Origin: Alphaproteobacteria bacterium
Lineage (GTDB): Bacteria; Pseudomonadota; Alphaproteobacteria; Rickettsiales; JABCZZ01
Direction of reading: 5' to 3'
Assembly (NCBI GenBank): GCA_013289445.1
Contig: JABCZZ010000003.1
Span: 26,223-90,222 of the forward strand
DNA: 64,000 nucleotides
In this document: piece by piece, positions 41,068-49,571 of the stretch
Numbering within the stretch: position 1 is the first letter of the stretch
Layout of the letters: each line of letters begins with the position of its first letter
Notes under the pieces: model-generated
What the model saw: only the letters and a program-made list of their open reading frames with translations
Told to the model about the DNA's origin: nothing
Databases searched by the model: none
Made by a program: the position numbers and the translations under genes

Positions 41068-41619
41068 ATGAAAAAGCGGCTCCCCAATATCCTGACCTAT
41101 TCGCGCATCCTCGTCATCCCGGCGATCGTGGTCGTTTTTCTATACATGAAGCGGCCTTTGTCCGATTGGCTGTGTTCGACATTATTTCTGTATGCAGGTG
41201 TTACGGATTTTTTTGACGGCTATCTTGCCCGTGCCTGGCATGCGCATTCGAATCTGGGCAAATTCTTAGACCCGATTGCCGATAAGCTATTGGTGGCCAC
41301 TGCCCTGATGCTGCTGGTAAGCGCAGGACGTGCCGATATTCTGCCCGCCCTTGCTATCTTATGCCGCGAGATACTGGTGTCGGGCCTGCGCGAATTCCTT
41401 GCCGACTTACGTATCAGTGTGCCGGTCTCCACGTTAGCCAAATATAAAACGGCGGCGCAAATGCTGGCTATCTATCTGTTGCTGCTGGGAGGCAGTGCGC
41501 CCCTGCACCTGCCCGCGCATGAACTCGGCTGCTGGTTGCTTTGGGCGGCGGCATTGCTGACACTGGTGACGGGCTATGCCTATTTAAAGACAGGCCTGAA
41601 GCATTTGGCCGAAAACTAA
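41068..41619 (+). CDS. pgsA: CDP-diacylglycerol-glycerol-3-phosphate 3-phosphatidyltransferase
   Basis: A 183-aa inner membrane enzyme for the first step of phosphatidylglycerol synthesis. The CDP-alcohol phosphatidyltransferase signature D-G-x2-A-R-x8-G-x3-D-x3-D is intact (DGYLARAWHAHSNLGKFLDP, then IADK). The first residues (KRLPNILTYSRILVIPAIVV) and several membrane segments fit PgsA. The uvrC-pgsA pairing is common in proteobacteria. Its stop overlaps the convergent ilvE stop by four bases. Confidence 0.95.
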   Translation: MKKRLPNILTYSRILVIPAIVVVFLYMKRPLSDWLCSTLFLYAGVTDFFDGYLARAWHAHSNLGKFLDPIADKLLVATALMLLVSAGRADILPALAILCREILVSGLREFLADLRISVPVSTLAKYKTAAQMLAIYLLLLGGSAPLHLPAHELGCWLLWAAALLTLVTGYAYLKTGLKHLAEN

Positions 41620-42494
41620 GGTCTGCGCACCAGGTCGCTGTAATCCTGCATGAGCTGTTTAGTGACCGGGCCGACCGTGAATGTGTAATGCTCAATCGAG
41701 CCGATGGGCGTTACTTCCGCTGCGCTGCCGGTGATGAATACTTCCTGCGCATGGGCGAGCTCTTCCGGCTTGATGTGGCGCTCCACCACTTTGATGCCGC
41801 GCTTCTTGGCCAGATCGATGACCGTTAAACGGGTGATGCCGTTTAAGAAGCAATCCGGCGTCGGAGTATGCAACTCGCCGTTCATCACTAAAAACATATT
41901 TGCCCCGGTGGCTTCGGCAATGTAGCCGCGATAGTCGAGCATGAGCGCGTCTTCATACCCTGCCTGCTCAGCGGCATGTTTGGAAAGCGTGCAGATCATA
42001 TAAAGCCCTGCTGCCTTGCTGGCGGTGGGCGCAGTGTTGGGAGCCGGGCGCTGCCACTTGGAAATCTGTAATTTAAGCCCGCGTTCTTTTGCTTCATTGG
42101 AAAAATAGCTGGGCCAGCTCCAGGCAGCCACCGCCACATGGATTTTGGTTTTCTGCGCCGAGACGGCCATCATCTCGCTGCCGCGCCAGGCAAACGGGCG
42201 TACATAGCCGTTCTCGATAGTATTTTTAGCTACGACCTGCTTGCAGACCTCGTTTAATTCCGCCACCGAATAGGGGACTTTAAATCCGAGCAGTTCGCCA
42301 CTGTGATGCAGGCGTTCAGTGTGCTCATTGAGTTTAAAAATCTTTTTGTTATAGACGCGTTCGCCTTCGAACACGCAGCTTGCGTAATGCAGTCCGTGAT
42401 TGAGCACATGCAGTTTGGCATCGCGCCAGGGCATGTAGTTGCCGTTGTACCAGATAGTGCCGTCGCGATCGTCAAAGGAAGCAGGAGGTTGCAT
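41616..42494 (-). CDS. ilvE: branched-chain amino acid aminotransferase
   Basis: A 292-aa fold type IV PLP enzyme making Leu, Ile and Val from the oxoacids. It begins with DRDGTIWYNGNYMPWRDAKL and HVLNHGLHYASCVFEGER. The PLP Lys is in SKAAGLYM, and EATGANMFLV with ITRLTVIDLAKKRGI are typical of the class IV signature. It is the last gene of hldD-lgt-midA-pgeF-ilvE, starting six bases after the pgeF stop. Confidence 0.95.
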   Translation of the reverse strand: MQPPASFDDRDGTIWYNGNYMPWRDAKLHVLNHGLHYASCVFEGERVYNKKIFKLNEHTERLHHSGELLGFKVPYSVAELNEVCKQVVAKNTIENGYVRPFAWRGSEMMAVSAQKTKIHVAVAAWSWPSYFSNEAKERGLKLQISKWQRPAPNTAPTASKAAGLYMICTLSKHAAEQAGYEDALMLDYRGYIAEATGANMFLVMNGELHTPTPDCFLNGITRLTVIDLAKKRGIKVVERHIKPEELAHAQEVFITGSAAEVTPIGSIEHYTFTVGPVTKQLMQDYSDLVRRP

Positions 42495-42500
42495 GGTATA

Positions 42501-43268
42501 TTACTTTTTTATCATGATAGCGGTGATGTGGCGTCCATAATCAGGCTCTGCGCGGTGAGTCGTGCGCCTGAAACTGAAAAACGCATCTTCTTCGAGATAC
42601 GTATCGTTTTCAAGGATATTTATGGCGGCAAGCCCAGCGTCCTTCAGGCGATCTTTCACATAAGCCCTTAAATCGAAGAGAAAATGTCCGGGCCGCACGG
42701 CAGGTATGAAGTAAACGCCGTGCGTAGGGCTTGCTTGCAGGAACATGTCGTAAAAAGCGCCACTGACTTCGTAGGATGGCTGGGCGATGCAGGGGCCGAT
42801 GGTAGCGGTAATATTTTTTACTTGTGCGCCCAGCGCTTGCATAGCTGCCACCGTCTCGCCCAGCACGCCGGCCACCGCGCCCTTCCAGCCGGCATGTGCT
42901 GCACCTATAATATTTTTTGTTTTATCAGCAAATAATACCGGCGCGCAATCAGCGGTGAGTATGCCCAGTGCCAAGCCAGGCAGAGTCGTGACCATGGCGT
43001 CGGCCTGGGGTTTATTTTCCTGCGACCAGGCATCGGTGACGGTAATCACCTTGCTGCCATGCACCTGATAGAGGCTGCATAAATGCGCTTCTATCGTGCC
43101 GAGCGTTTCTGCCACACGCTTGCGGTTCTCGCGTACATTGGTTTTGGCATCCGACGATCCCCAGCCGCAATTAAGCGAGCCATAGATACCCTCGCTTACG
43201 CCGCCCTTGCGGGTAAAGAAGCCATGCGCAATGGACGGATGCAGCAGATCGGGCGAGGTGAGGAACAT
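42501..43268 (-). CDS. pgeF: purine nucleoside/peptidoglycan-editing factor PgeF (YfiH, laccase-like domain)
   Basis: A 255-aa copper/zinc multi-Cys-His protein of the YfiH family. The ORF on this strand extends to 43643, but that N-terminal part overlaps midA and is unlike the family. The ATG at 43268 gives MFLTSPDLLHPSIAHGFFTRK. GGVSEGIYGSLNCG, YQVHGSKV, TADCAPVLFAD, AAHAGWKGAVAGVL and GPCIAQPSYEV match YfiH. Members have been assigned roles in purine nucleoside phosphorolysis and in removing miscoded amino acids from peptidoglycan precursors. It starts 13 bases after midA. Confidence 0.93.
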   Translation of the reverse strand: MFLTSPDLLHPSIAHGFFTRKGGVSEGIYGSLNCGWGSSDAKTNVRENRKRVAETLGTIEAHLCSLYQVHGSKVITVTDAWSQENKPQADAMVTTLPGLALGILTADCAPVLFADKTKNIIGAAHAGWKGAVAGVLGETVAAMQALGAQVKNITATIGPCIAQPSYEVSGAFYDMFLQASPTHGVYFIPAVRPGHFLFDLRAYVKDRLKDAGLAAINILENDTYLEEDAFFSFRRTTHRAEPDYGRHITAIMIKK

Positions 43269-43281
43269 AAGAGTGTTTCTA

Positions 43282-44286
43282 TCAAAATCCTGCGGGCTTA
43301 TCCATGAAGGAAGTGAATGCGATGGCTTTAAATAAACTGCCCATCTGATGCGGAGCGATGAGTCTTTCAAGGCTGGAAAGAATAATGTTCTGCTGCTCCG
43401 GTGAGGCTTTTTTGCAGAGCGCGGTGGCGCGCAGTTCCGCTCCGAGGCGGCGCAGGAATGTGCCTTGATCAACCGCATTCCAGCTCTGTGCACCCCTGCC
43501 TCTGGCGGTATGCAGCAATGCGTCGAAATCGACATGGGCAGTAAGATCGGCCTCGCCCGGATGGGCGAGCGGATTGGCTTTTTTATGTGCCTGCAAGGCT
43601 TGCAATGTATCGCCCTGCGACCCGCCGGTATAGCCGTAATCAATGATCAATGCCGCGCCGCTATGGGTAGTGATATGGCTGGCGATGCGTGCGGCGACAT
43701 TGAGCGACGCCGGCGAGGATTCGCCCAGGACTTTGCCCGGGGGTATGAAACGCAATGCATTGCCGTGCAACGCGACTTTGCGTTCCTGCCACTGGTTGTT
43801 CTCACGCAGATGCTGATGGATAGGCAACGCGTCAAAAAATTCATTGGCGATGAGCAGCAGCGGCAGCGCAGGGAGTTTTTCCACGTTTTGCTGCCAGCGT
43901 ATACGCGGATGGCTTTTCTTGAGCGTTTTTTTCTGCAGCGCGCGCAGCACCGGGCTCATCTCGACCAGCAGGATGTCTGTAGCGTCATGAAAGCCTTTGA
44001 CGTTTTGAGTGGCGCGCAGCAGATCCTTCATCAAAGTGCCGCGCCCCGGCCCAAGCTCGACGAGCACGCAGCGCGGCTCGCCCAGGCGCTGCCAGCAATC
44101 CGCTACCCACGCGCCGAGCAATTCGCCGAATATCTGGCTTATCTCCGGGCTGGTGGTGAAATCGCCCTGGCTGCCGAACGGATCGCGCGAGGCGTAATAA
44201 TGCTCCACGCAGGCGGCCATATAGTCGGCCACGCTCAGCGGGCCGTTATCGCGGATACGCTGTGCTAGCTGCTCTTTGAGCGACAC
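43282..44286 (-). CDS. MidA/NDUFAF7-type SAM-dependent protein arginine methyltransferase
   Basis: A 334-aa class I methyltransferase of COG1565. Typical are ADYMAACVEHYYASRDPFGS, GDFTTSPEISQIFGELLG, the SAM motif LVELGPGRGTLMKDLLR, and IANEFFDALP and AALIIDYGYTG. The mitochondrial homologue NDUFAF7 symmetrically dimethylates an arginine of complex I, so a role in respiratory NADH dehydrogenase assembly is plausible; bacterial function is less clear. Its start overlaps the lgt stop by 22 bases. Confidence 0.93.
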   Translation of the reverse strand: MSLKEQLAQRIRDNGPLSVADYMAACVEHYYASRDPFGSQGDFTTSPEISQIFGELLGAWVADCWQRLGEPRCVLVELGPGRGTLMKDLLRATQNVKGFHDATDILLVEMSPVLRALQKKTLKKSHPRIRWQQNVEKLPALPLLLIANEFFDALPIHQHLRENNQWQERKVALHGNALRFIPPGKVLGESSPASLNVAARIASHITTHSGAALIIDYGYTGGSQGDTLQALQAHKKANPLAHPGEADLTAHVDFDALLHTARGRGAQSWNAVDQGTFLRRLGAELRATALCKKASPEQQNIILSSLERLIAPHQMGSLFKAIAFTSFMDKPAGF

Positions 44287-45059
44287 GGCCGCACTATCAG
44301 GTAAAGACCTAGCAACAGCATTGGTGCCGAGAGCAACTGGCCCATGGTGATACCGCCGGGAAGAAAGCCGATGAAACTGTCAGGCTCACGAAAAAGCTCC
44401 GCCGTGCTGCGCGCCGCACAATAGCCGATGAGAAAAATACCGGTCAGCAATCCTCTGCGCCACAGCGCGCGCGTGCCAAGGGCAATGGCCAGCATCACCA
44501 TAAAAAGCAACAATCCTTCGAGGCCTGCTTCATAGAGCTGACTGGGATGGCGCGGCAGATCACCGCCGCCAGGGAAGACCATGCCAAGCGGGCTTGCAGT
44601 CACGCGCCCGTAGAGTTCACCGTTGACGAAATTGGCAACCCTGCCGCAAAAAAGCCCGATGGGAGCGGCGACCGCCAGCAGATCAGTGATGGCAAGGAAG
44701 GTGATGTTATAGAGATGTGAGAATAGCAGCATGGCCAGCGCCATGCCGATGAGCCCGCCGTGAAACGACATGCCGCCATGCCAGATCATGGCAATTTCCA
44801 AGGGGTTATTCATATAATAGCCGGGCTTATAGAACAGCACGTAACCCAGCCTGCCGCCTAAAATAATGCCCAGAATGGCATAGACCATGATGTCGTCGAA
44901 TGCCTGCTTGTTTAATACCGGCGGTATCTGCTTGTCGCTCAATTTTCCGATCAGCCACCAGCCGGTGAGTACGCCGGTGAGATAAGCCAGTGCATACCAG
45001 CGAATGGCTATGGGACCGATCTGAAGTGCGACCGGGTCAATATGCGGATAGACGAGCAT
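44265..45059 (-). CDS. lgt: phosphatidylglycerol-prolipoprotein diacylglyceryl transferase
   Basis: A 264-aa polytopic inner membrane enzyme that attaches diacylglycerol to the lipobox Cys of prolipoproteins. It begins LVYPHIDPVALQIGPIAIRWY, and the Lgt signature with GRVANFVNGELYGRVT plus the HGGMSFHGG motif (His) are present. The ATG is shared with the hldD stop (TAATG), so translation is coupled. It uses the product of pgsA, encoded 3 kb away. Confidence 0.96.
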   Translation of the reverse strand: MLVYPHIDPVALQIGPIAIRWYALAYLTGVLTGWWLIGKLSDKQIPPVLNKQAFDDIMVYAILGIILGGRLGYVLFYKPGYYMNNPLEIAMIWHGGMSFHGGLIGMALAMLLFSHLYNITFLAITDLLAVAAPIGLFCGRVANFVNGELYGRVTASPLGMVFPGGGDLPRHPSQLYEAGLEGLLLFMVMLAIALGTRALWRRGLLTGIFLIGYCAARSTAELFREPDSFIGFLPGGITMGQLLSAPMLLLGLYLIVRPCRSKSS

Positions 45060-46057
45060 TAGAGGTAAGGGTCTTCCTTGGTCAGATAATTCTGCACGTA
45101 ATCACGGATGCCGTCTTCCAGCGAAGTGAAGGGTTGGCTATAGCCTGCCTTACGCAACCGCTCGACACGCGCTTCGGTAAAATATTGGTATTTATCACGC
45201 AGCGCTTCGGGCATATCGAAATATTCGATTTTCACCGGCGTGTTCAGGGCGGTGAACAATGCCCGGGCAAGATCATCAAAACTGCGTGCATGGCCAGTGC
45301 CGACATTGAACAGTCCGGAGACTTTCGGATTATCGAGCAGCCACAACACGATGGCAGTGCAGTCCTTCACATAAATGAAGTCGCGCTTCTGCCCGCCGTC
45401 GGGATATTCCTTGCGGTAGGATTTGAAAAGCCGCACGGCCTTGTGCGCCTTGGCATCGGGAAACTTTACGCAGGCGACGCTGCGCATGTCTTCCTTGTGA
45501 TATTCGTTAGGGCCGTAGACGTTGAAGAATTTAAGCCCTGCCCATTGCGTTGGTGCGCGTTCGCCGGTCTGCAGCGCATTGGCGATATAGCGATCGACCA
45601 GATGTTTGCTCCAGCCGTAAGGATTGAGCGGATGCAGCTTGTTAAGCGCGGTCGGGCTGGCGTCATCATCAAATCCTGCAGTGCCGTCACCATACGTCGC
45701 TGCCGAGGAGGCGTAGATGAAACGTTTTGAATTCTCAGCACACCAACGGTAGAGCAATGTCGTCGTTGTCTGGTTATTCTCCAGCACGAGATCGACATTG
45801 GTTTCCATCGTCGAAGAAATAGCGCCCATGTGGATGATGGCATCGAGCGAAGTGCCGTACATCTCGAGCCAGTAAAACAGATTGCCCGGCGGTATGACTT
45901 CATGCACAGAGTGTTTGCGCAGGTTGCGCCATTTATCACCCAAGCCCATCGTATCGCAGATGATGATGCGATGCGTACCGCGTGCGCAGAGCGCTGCCGC
46001 AATATTACTGCCGATGAATCCGCCGCCGCCGGTAATCAGTATGGTTTGCATAAGCAT
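45059..46057 (-). CDS. hldD: ADP-L-glycero-D-manno-heptose 6-epimerase
   Basis: A 332-aa extended SDR. ILITGGGGFIGSNIAAAL is the NAD motif and YGWSK the catalytic Tyr-x3-Lys; NLFYWLE and NVYGPNEYHKEDMRSV are typical of HldD/RfaD. It makes the heptose for the inner core of lipopolysaccharide, so the outer membrane carries heptose-containing LPS. The start is at 46057 or two codons later (MLMQTIL); there is no clear Shine-Dalgarno. It heads the run to ilvE. Confidence 0.94.
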   Translation of the reverse strand: MLMQTILITGGGGFIGSNIAAALCARGTHRIIICDTMGLGDKWRNLRKHSVHEVIPPGNLFYWLEMYGTSLDAIIHMGAISSTMETNVDLVLENNQTTTTLLYRWCAENSKRFIYASSAATYGDGTAGFDDDASPTALNKLHPLNPYGWSKHLVDRYIANALQTGERAPTQWAGLKFFNVYGPNEYHKEDMRSVACVKFPDAKAHKAVRLFKSYRKEYPDGGQKRDFIYVKDCTAIVLWLLDNPKVSGLFNVGTGHARSFDDLARALFTALNTPVKIEYFDMPEALRDKYQYFTEARVERLRKAGYSQPFTSLEDGIRDYVQNYLTKEDPYL

Positions 46058-46110
46058 GACAGCAACTTAGCCGAAGAGATCGGCAAGTGCAATGCCCACG
46101 CGGAGGCAAG

Positions 46111-46722
46111 TTAGGCTGCTGCCTTGTACTGCACCTTTTCCGCTGCGAGCGCTTTTTGAAATGCCGGGCGGCTACTCACGTTTTTAAGCAGCTGCTTGGT
46201 CTTGGCGGCCAGTGAGATTTTGGGAAAATTGACCGACCAGTTGCCAATCACCGTAAGCAGGATGTCCGCAGCAGTGATTTCTTTGCCTGCAAGATAAGGC
46301 GACTGCGCAAGACGCGTTTCGACATCGGCCCAGAGCTTGTTGATTTGAGCGAAAGCGGCTTCGGATACGTCAGCTTGTGTCTGCCCGCTGAACGAGCCGG
46401 CCTGAAATGCTTTGCTAAAGGCAGGATGCAGCGTGGCGTTGCAGAACATCAGCCATTCGAGTGCCGCAGCGCGCTCTTTGCCCGCCGCAGGCAGCAGCGG
46501 ACTTTTATGCTTGTCGAGCAGGTAGATGATGATGGCGGCGCCTTCACGGATGATGAAGCCGTCGTCGCTTAACACCGGTACGCTGCCGCGCGGATTGACC
46601 TTGAGGAACTCCGGCGTGCGAGGTTTGCCGGCATGTTCGAGCTTAAAATCCTGACCCAGTTCATTGAGGATGACATGCGGTGCCATCGAGCAGGCGCCGG
46701 GGCTATAATAGAGAGTATACAT
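46111..46722 (-). CDS. glutathione S-transferase family protein
   Basis: A 203-aa cytosolic GST. The thioredoxin-like N-terminal domain (YTLYYSPGACSMAPHVILNE, VPVLSDDGFIIREGAAIIIY) carries the beta-class Cys/Ser in SPGACSMAPH. A helical C-terminal domain follows. The length and the PGACS motif match the bacterial beta class with Cys10. Substrate is unknown. The gene stands alone, upstream of hldD and on the same strand but with a 50-base gap. Confidence 0.93.
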   Translation of the reverse strand: MYTLYYSPGACSMAPHVILNELGQDFKLEHAGKPRTPEFLKVNPRGSVPVLSDDGFIIREGAAIIIYLLDKHKSPLLPAAGKERAAALEWLMFCNATLHPAFSKAFQAGSFSGQTQADVSEAAFAQINKLWADVETRLAQSPYLAGKEITAADILLTVIGNWSVNFPKISLAAKTKQLLKNVSSRPAFQKALAAEKVQYKAAA

Positions 46723-46836
46723 AACATTCTCCTCAGAGGGTTGATTAGGGGAGAAAAGCGTAGAACTGATGCGGCGCTATTGCAAGTAACCATTCAAGCA
46801 CGTATCGTGGAACATACTCATTAATAAAGAGGCGTT

Positions 46837-47127
46837 ATGCAGAAAGATTCCAAGTTTTTTGACGATGTCGCCAAACTTGCCTCCGGCGCAGCGGGCACAT
46901 TCATGGATATGAAGCGTGAAGTGGAAGCCATTGTCATGGATAAGATGGAAAAACTCATGGGCCGCATGCAGCTGGTGCGGCGGGAGGAATTTGAAGTTGT
47001 ACGCCTCATGGCAGAACAGGCACGTGCAAAACAAGAAGAATTGGCCAGACGACTTGGCCAAATAGAGAAGCTACTGGATTCTAAGGATAGTAAGGGTAAG
47101 CCTGCTGCCAAACGCCCGGTTAAATAG
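46837..47127 (+). CDS. ubiK: UbiK-like accessory factor (BMFP domain)
   Basis: A 96-aa protein of the DUF526/BMFP family, beginning MQKDSKFFDDVAKLASGAAG, with a conserved central stretch (LVRREEFEVVRLMAEQARAK) and a C-terminal coiled coil (EELARRLGQIEKLL) that trimerises. UbiK helps the ubiquinone-synthesis complex and binds lipids and UbiJ in E. coli. A Lys-rich tail closes the protein. AGAGG precedes the ATG. It is followed by an inverted repeat. Confidence 0.9.
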   Translation: MQKDSKFFDDVAKLASGAAGTFMDMKREVEAIVMDKMEKLMGRMQLVRREEFEVVRLMAEQARAKQEELARRLGQIEKLLDSKDSKGKPAAKRPVK

Positions 47128-47136
47128 AGAATCCTG

Positions 47137-47171
47137 TGGTATAACAGCAACCTTTAGTTGCATTTATACCA
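47137..47171. repeat. long inverted repeat after ubiK
   Basis: TGGTATAA (47137-47144)/TTATACCA (47164-47171) with an inner GCAAC/GTTGC pair (47147-47161). The two stems can stack as one hairpin. No T tract follows on the plus strand, so a terminator is uncertain; a regulatory site before ybjN is possible. Confidence 0.55.
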
Positions 47172-47290
47172 TAAAATAGCCGGTGAAACCCCTAGATTTT
47201 TGAAGTCCGCTTGTGCAATGATGGCCTTCGAGCGCAGGCTCGGCTTCACATTCTCTCTGTAATATATCACTACAAGGGGTCGAACTTTCC

Positions 47291-47794
47291 ATGACAACGT
47301 TGCGCGTTGAAACCGATAATCTACTTTCCAATCCTCTCGATCTCGTCGAACAGGTGATCATTGACCGCGACTGGGCATATGATCGTCCGGCAGATGAAGA
47401 ACTTGTTGCCGAAGTCACGAGCGCCTGGTGCAATTACCGCATCTGGTTCACCTGGCAGGCGGAGCAGAGCGCGCTTATTTTTTCCTGTGCGTTTGAAACC
47501 AAACTGCCCAAGAACGCGCGCACTAGAATTTATCCCCTGCTGGCGATGGTAAATGAAAAACTCTGGGTCGGACATTTTGATCTGGTGAGCGAGGAAAATG
47601 CAGTCGCGTTCCGTCACACCATGCTGATGCGCGGCGGTTCTGTTGCTTCCACCGAACAAGTTGAGGATCTCATCGATATCGCGGTGCAGGAATGCGAACG
47701 TTTCTTCCCCGCGTTCCAGTCGCTGGTCTGGGGTAACAAGACCGCGGATGAAGCCCTTGAAGTCGCCATTTTCGAGACGGTCGGCGAGGCCTAG
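47291..47794 (+). CDS. YbjN domain-containing protein
   Basis: A 167-aa protein of the YbjN/DUF1790 family (TESPLDLVEQ-like start NPLDLVEQVIIDRDWAYDR; FSCAFETKLPKNARTRIYPLL; LLWVGHFDL-like stretch EKLWVGHFDL). YbjN proteins have a type III secretion chaperone-like fold and affect motility and stress phenotypes; the biochemical role is not known. It precedes proC, the usual order in alphaproteobacteria. AAGGGG lies before the ATG. Confidence 0.93.
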   Translation: MTTLRVETDNLLSNPLDLVEQVIIDRDWAYDRPADEELVAEVTSAWCNYRIWFTWQAEQSALIFSCAFETKLPKNARTRIYPLLAMVNEKLWVGHFDLVSEENAVAFRHTMLMRGGSVASTEQVEDLIDIAVQECERFFPAFQSLVWGNKTADEALEVAIFETVGEA

Positions 47795-47863
47795 CCTCCA
47801 CTTGAGACTTGTAGTTACCCGCGCCAGCGGTTACTTCTTTCTTTAGCGAAAGAGCGGGGGCGT

Positions 47864-48670
47864 ATGACACATTCCAAAGTACTTCTGATCGGTGCGGGCA
47901 AGATGGGTGGTGCGTTGCTTACTGCCTGGCAGAAAGCAGACTGGCCCGATGGCTCCGTGCAGGTGATTGAAACCGATTCCGGTCAGGTAAAAATACTTTC
48001 AGAAAAAAATACGCAGGTCGTCTCCTCAGTTGATCAGGTGATGGAAAGCCCCGCCTGTATCGTGCTTGCGGTCAAACCGCAGTCCATGGATGAGCTGCTG
48101 CCGTCGCTTGCCAGAAAATTCGGCACGCATCCGCTCTATCTTTCCATCGCTGCCGGCAAAGCCCTCGGCTATTACGAGCAACATCTGGGTCACGCTGCCG
48201 CGATTGTGCGCGCCATGCCCAATACCCCGGCGCTGATCGGCAAAGGTATCTCGGCGCTTGTTGCCAATGGCAATGTCAATATGCGACAGAAAGATCTGGC
48301 CGCTGCCGTGCTTGGCGCCGCCGGGGAAGTCGTCTGGCTCGACGATGAATCGCAGATGGATGCGGTGACGGCCGTTTCCGGAAGTGGTCCGGCCTATGTT
48401 TTTTTGTTCATGGAAGCGCTTGTGCAGGCAGGTGTTGCGCAAGGACTGAGTGAAGAGATTGCCAAAAAACTTGCCATGCAGACTGTGCTGGGTGCATCTG
48501 AGCTGGCCAAGAAGTCGAAAGAATCGCTCGAGCAATTGCGCAAGAACGTGACTAGTCCCGGCGGCACTACCGAAGCGGCTCTTATAAAATTTATGGAAAA
48601 TGACAATTTCCGCACGCTGATAAAATTTGCAGTTGCGGAGGCAGTCAAACGCAGCAAGGAACTGGCCTGA
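47864..48670 (+). CDS. proC: pyrroline-5-carboxylate reductase
   Basis: A 268-aa enzyme for the last step of proline synthesis, NADPH-dependent. It begins with the Rossmann motif KVLLIGAGKMGGALL, and has VLAVKPQSMDELL and IVRAMPNTPALIGKGIS. The P5CR signature near the C-terminus is NVTSPGGTTEAALIKF. The stop TGA overlaps the ATG of the comM remnant. With proB at 5.5 kb, two of three proline genes are in the window. Confidence 0.96.
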   Translation: MTHSKVLLIGAGKMGGALLTAWQKADWPDGSVQVIETDSGQVKILSEKNTQVVSSVDQVMESPACIVLAVKPQSMDELLPSLARKFGTHPLYLSIAAGKALGYYEQHLGHAAAIVRAMPNTPALIGKGISALVANGNVNMRQKDLAAAVLGAAGEVVWLDDESQMDAVTAVSGSGPAYVFLFMEALVQAGVAQGLSEEIAKKLAMQTVLGASELAKKSKESLEQLRKNVTSPGGTTEAALIKFMENDNFRTLIKFAVAEAVKRSKELA

Positions 48671-49478
48671 TGGTTGCGCATGTTAAAACCGTAGCATTTG
48701 AAGGTGTGAAGACCACGGCAGTGGATGTGCAGGTGCAGATTGCACCGGGCCTGCCGGGGTTTACCATAGTAGGCCTTCCCGATAAAGCCGTGGGAGAATC
48801 GCGCGAGCGCGTACGTGCGGCGATTCATGCGCTGGGGCTTTCGCTGCCGCCCAAAAAAATCATCGTCAACCTCGCGCCCGCCGATCTCATTAAGGAGGGC
48901 AGCCATTTCGATCTGCCTATCGCGCTGGCCGTGCTCGTCGCCATGCGGGTGCTGACACAAGATGAAATGGAGGGGTATGTCGCGCTGGGCGAACTCGCAC
49001 TCGACGGTGTGTTGTTACCGGTGTCGGGCATTTTACCTGCGGCGATTGATGCGAATGCCGATGGGCGCGGCATCATCTGCCCTGAGGCTTGCGGCCCTGA
49101 AGCGCTCTGGGCGGGTGATATTGACGTGCTTGCGCCTTCATCACTTCTTGCGCTCATCAACCACTGCAAGGGTGTGCAGGTGCTGGCTGCACCTGAAAAA
49201 TCCGGTATTATGTAGCAAACGCACCTAAGATCATATGGTGTGGGATCGGGTTTGCAATATGATTATTACATGGCAGAGAAACATGTAATAAGCGCCCTTG
49301 TTAACCAGCGGGCTAGGCTGGCGGGTGACATAGAGAACACCAAGGATATACCCGTGTGTTGCGCGTAGCCCGCACGATTGCTGACTTAGAGGGCAGCATT
49401 GAGGTGGAAAAACATCACATCGGTGAAGCGGTGTCCTATCGTCAGGCGCCCCTGATGCAGAATAGCAAAGTCGCCTAA
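48670..49478 (+). pseudogene. comM: comM (YifB), internal deletion with foreign insertion
   Basis: ComM is normally about 500 aa: an N-terminal Lon-like fold, an AAA+ Mg-chelatase-type core and a C-terminal helical part. It drives branch migration during natural transformation. Here only the first 181 codons are present (48670-49215; VQIAPGLPGFTIVGLPDKAVGESR), ending at a TAG. About 140 bases later the typical C-terminus resumes in another frame (49356-49478, [20 protein letters not shown]...EAVSYRQ). The whole ATPase core, with Walker A and B, is missing, roughly 270 codons. The gap holds unrelated sequence including a short frame at 49270-49368. It is inactive as a helicase. Confidence 0.92.
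49270..49368 (+). mobile_element. fragment of a foreign gene inside the comM scar
   Basis: A 32-codon frame starting ATG at 49270 reads [20 protein letters not shown] and continues for 12 codons to a TAG at 49366. It overlaps the start of the comM C-terminal remnant. The pattern resembles the N-terminus of a small coiled-coil protein common beside recombinases in rhizobial accessory DNA, from memory, so the match is tentative. No terminal repeats were seen. Confidence 0.4.
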
Positions 49479-49571
49479 GTAAAAGACGTGTTAACCGGGA
49501 TTGGCATGTGCGGCTATGGCACTTCGATGGCTAACGTGTTAGAATAACAAAAAAATCAGGAGAGGAACGAC

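Noticed and set aside
43269..43643. N-terminal extension of pgeF
   Set aside because: The extra 125 codons overlap midA and do not match YfiH proteins; the ATG at 43268 does.
49486..49541. Direct repeat ACGTGTTA at 49486-49493 and 49534-49541 as an insertion footprint
   Set aside because: Eight bases are too short, the repeats lie after the comM remnant rather than around the scar, and they may belong to the fadJ-like promoter region.
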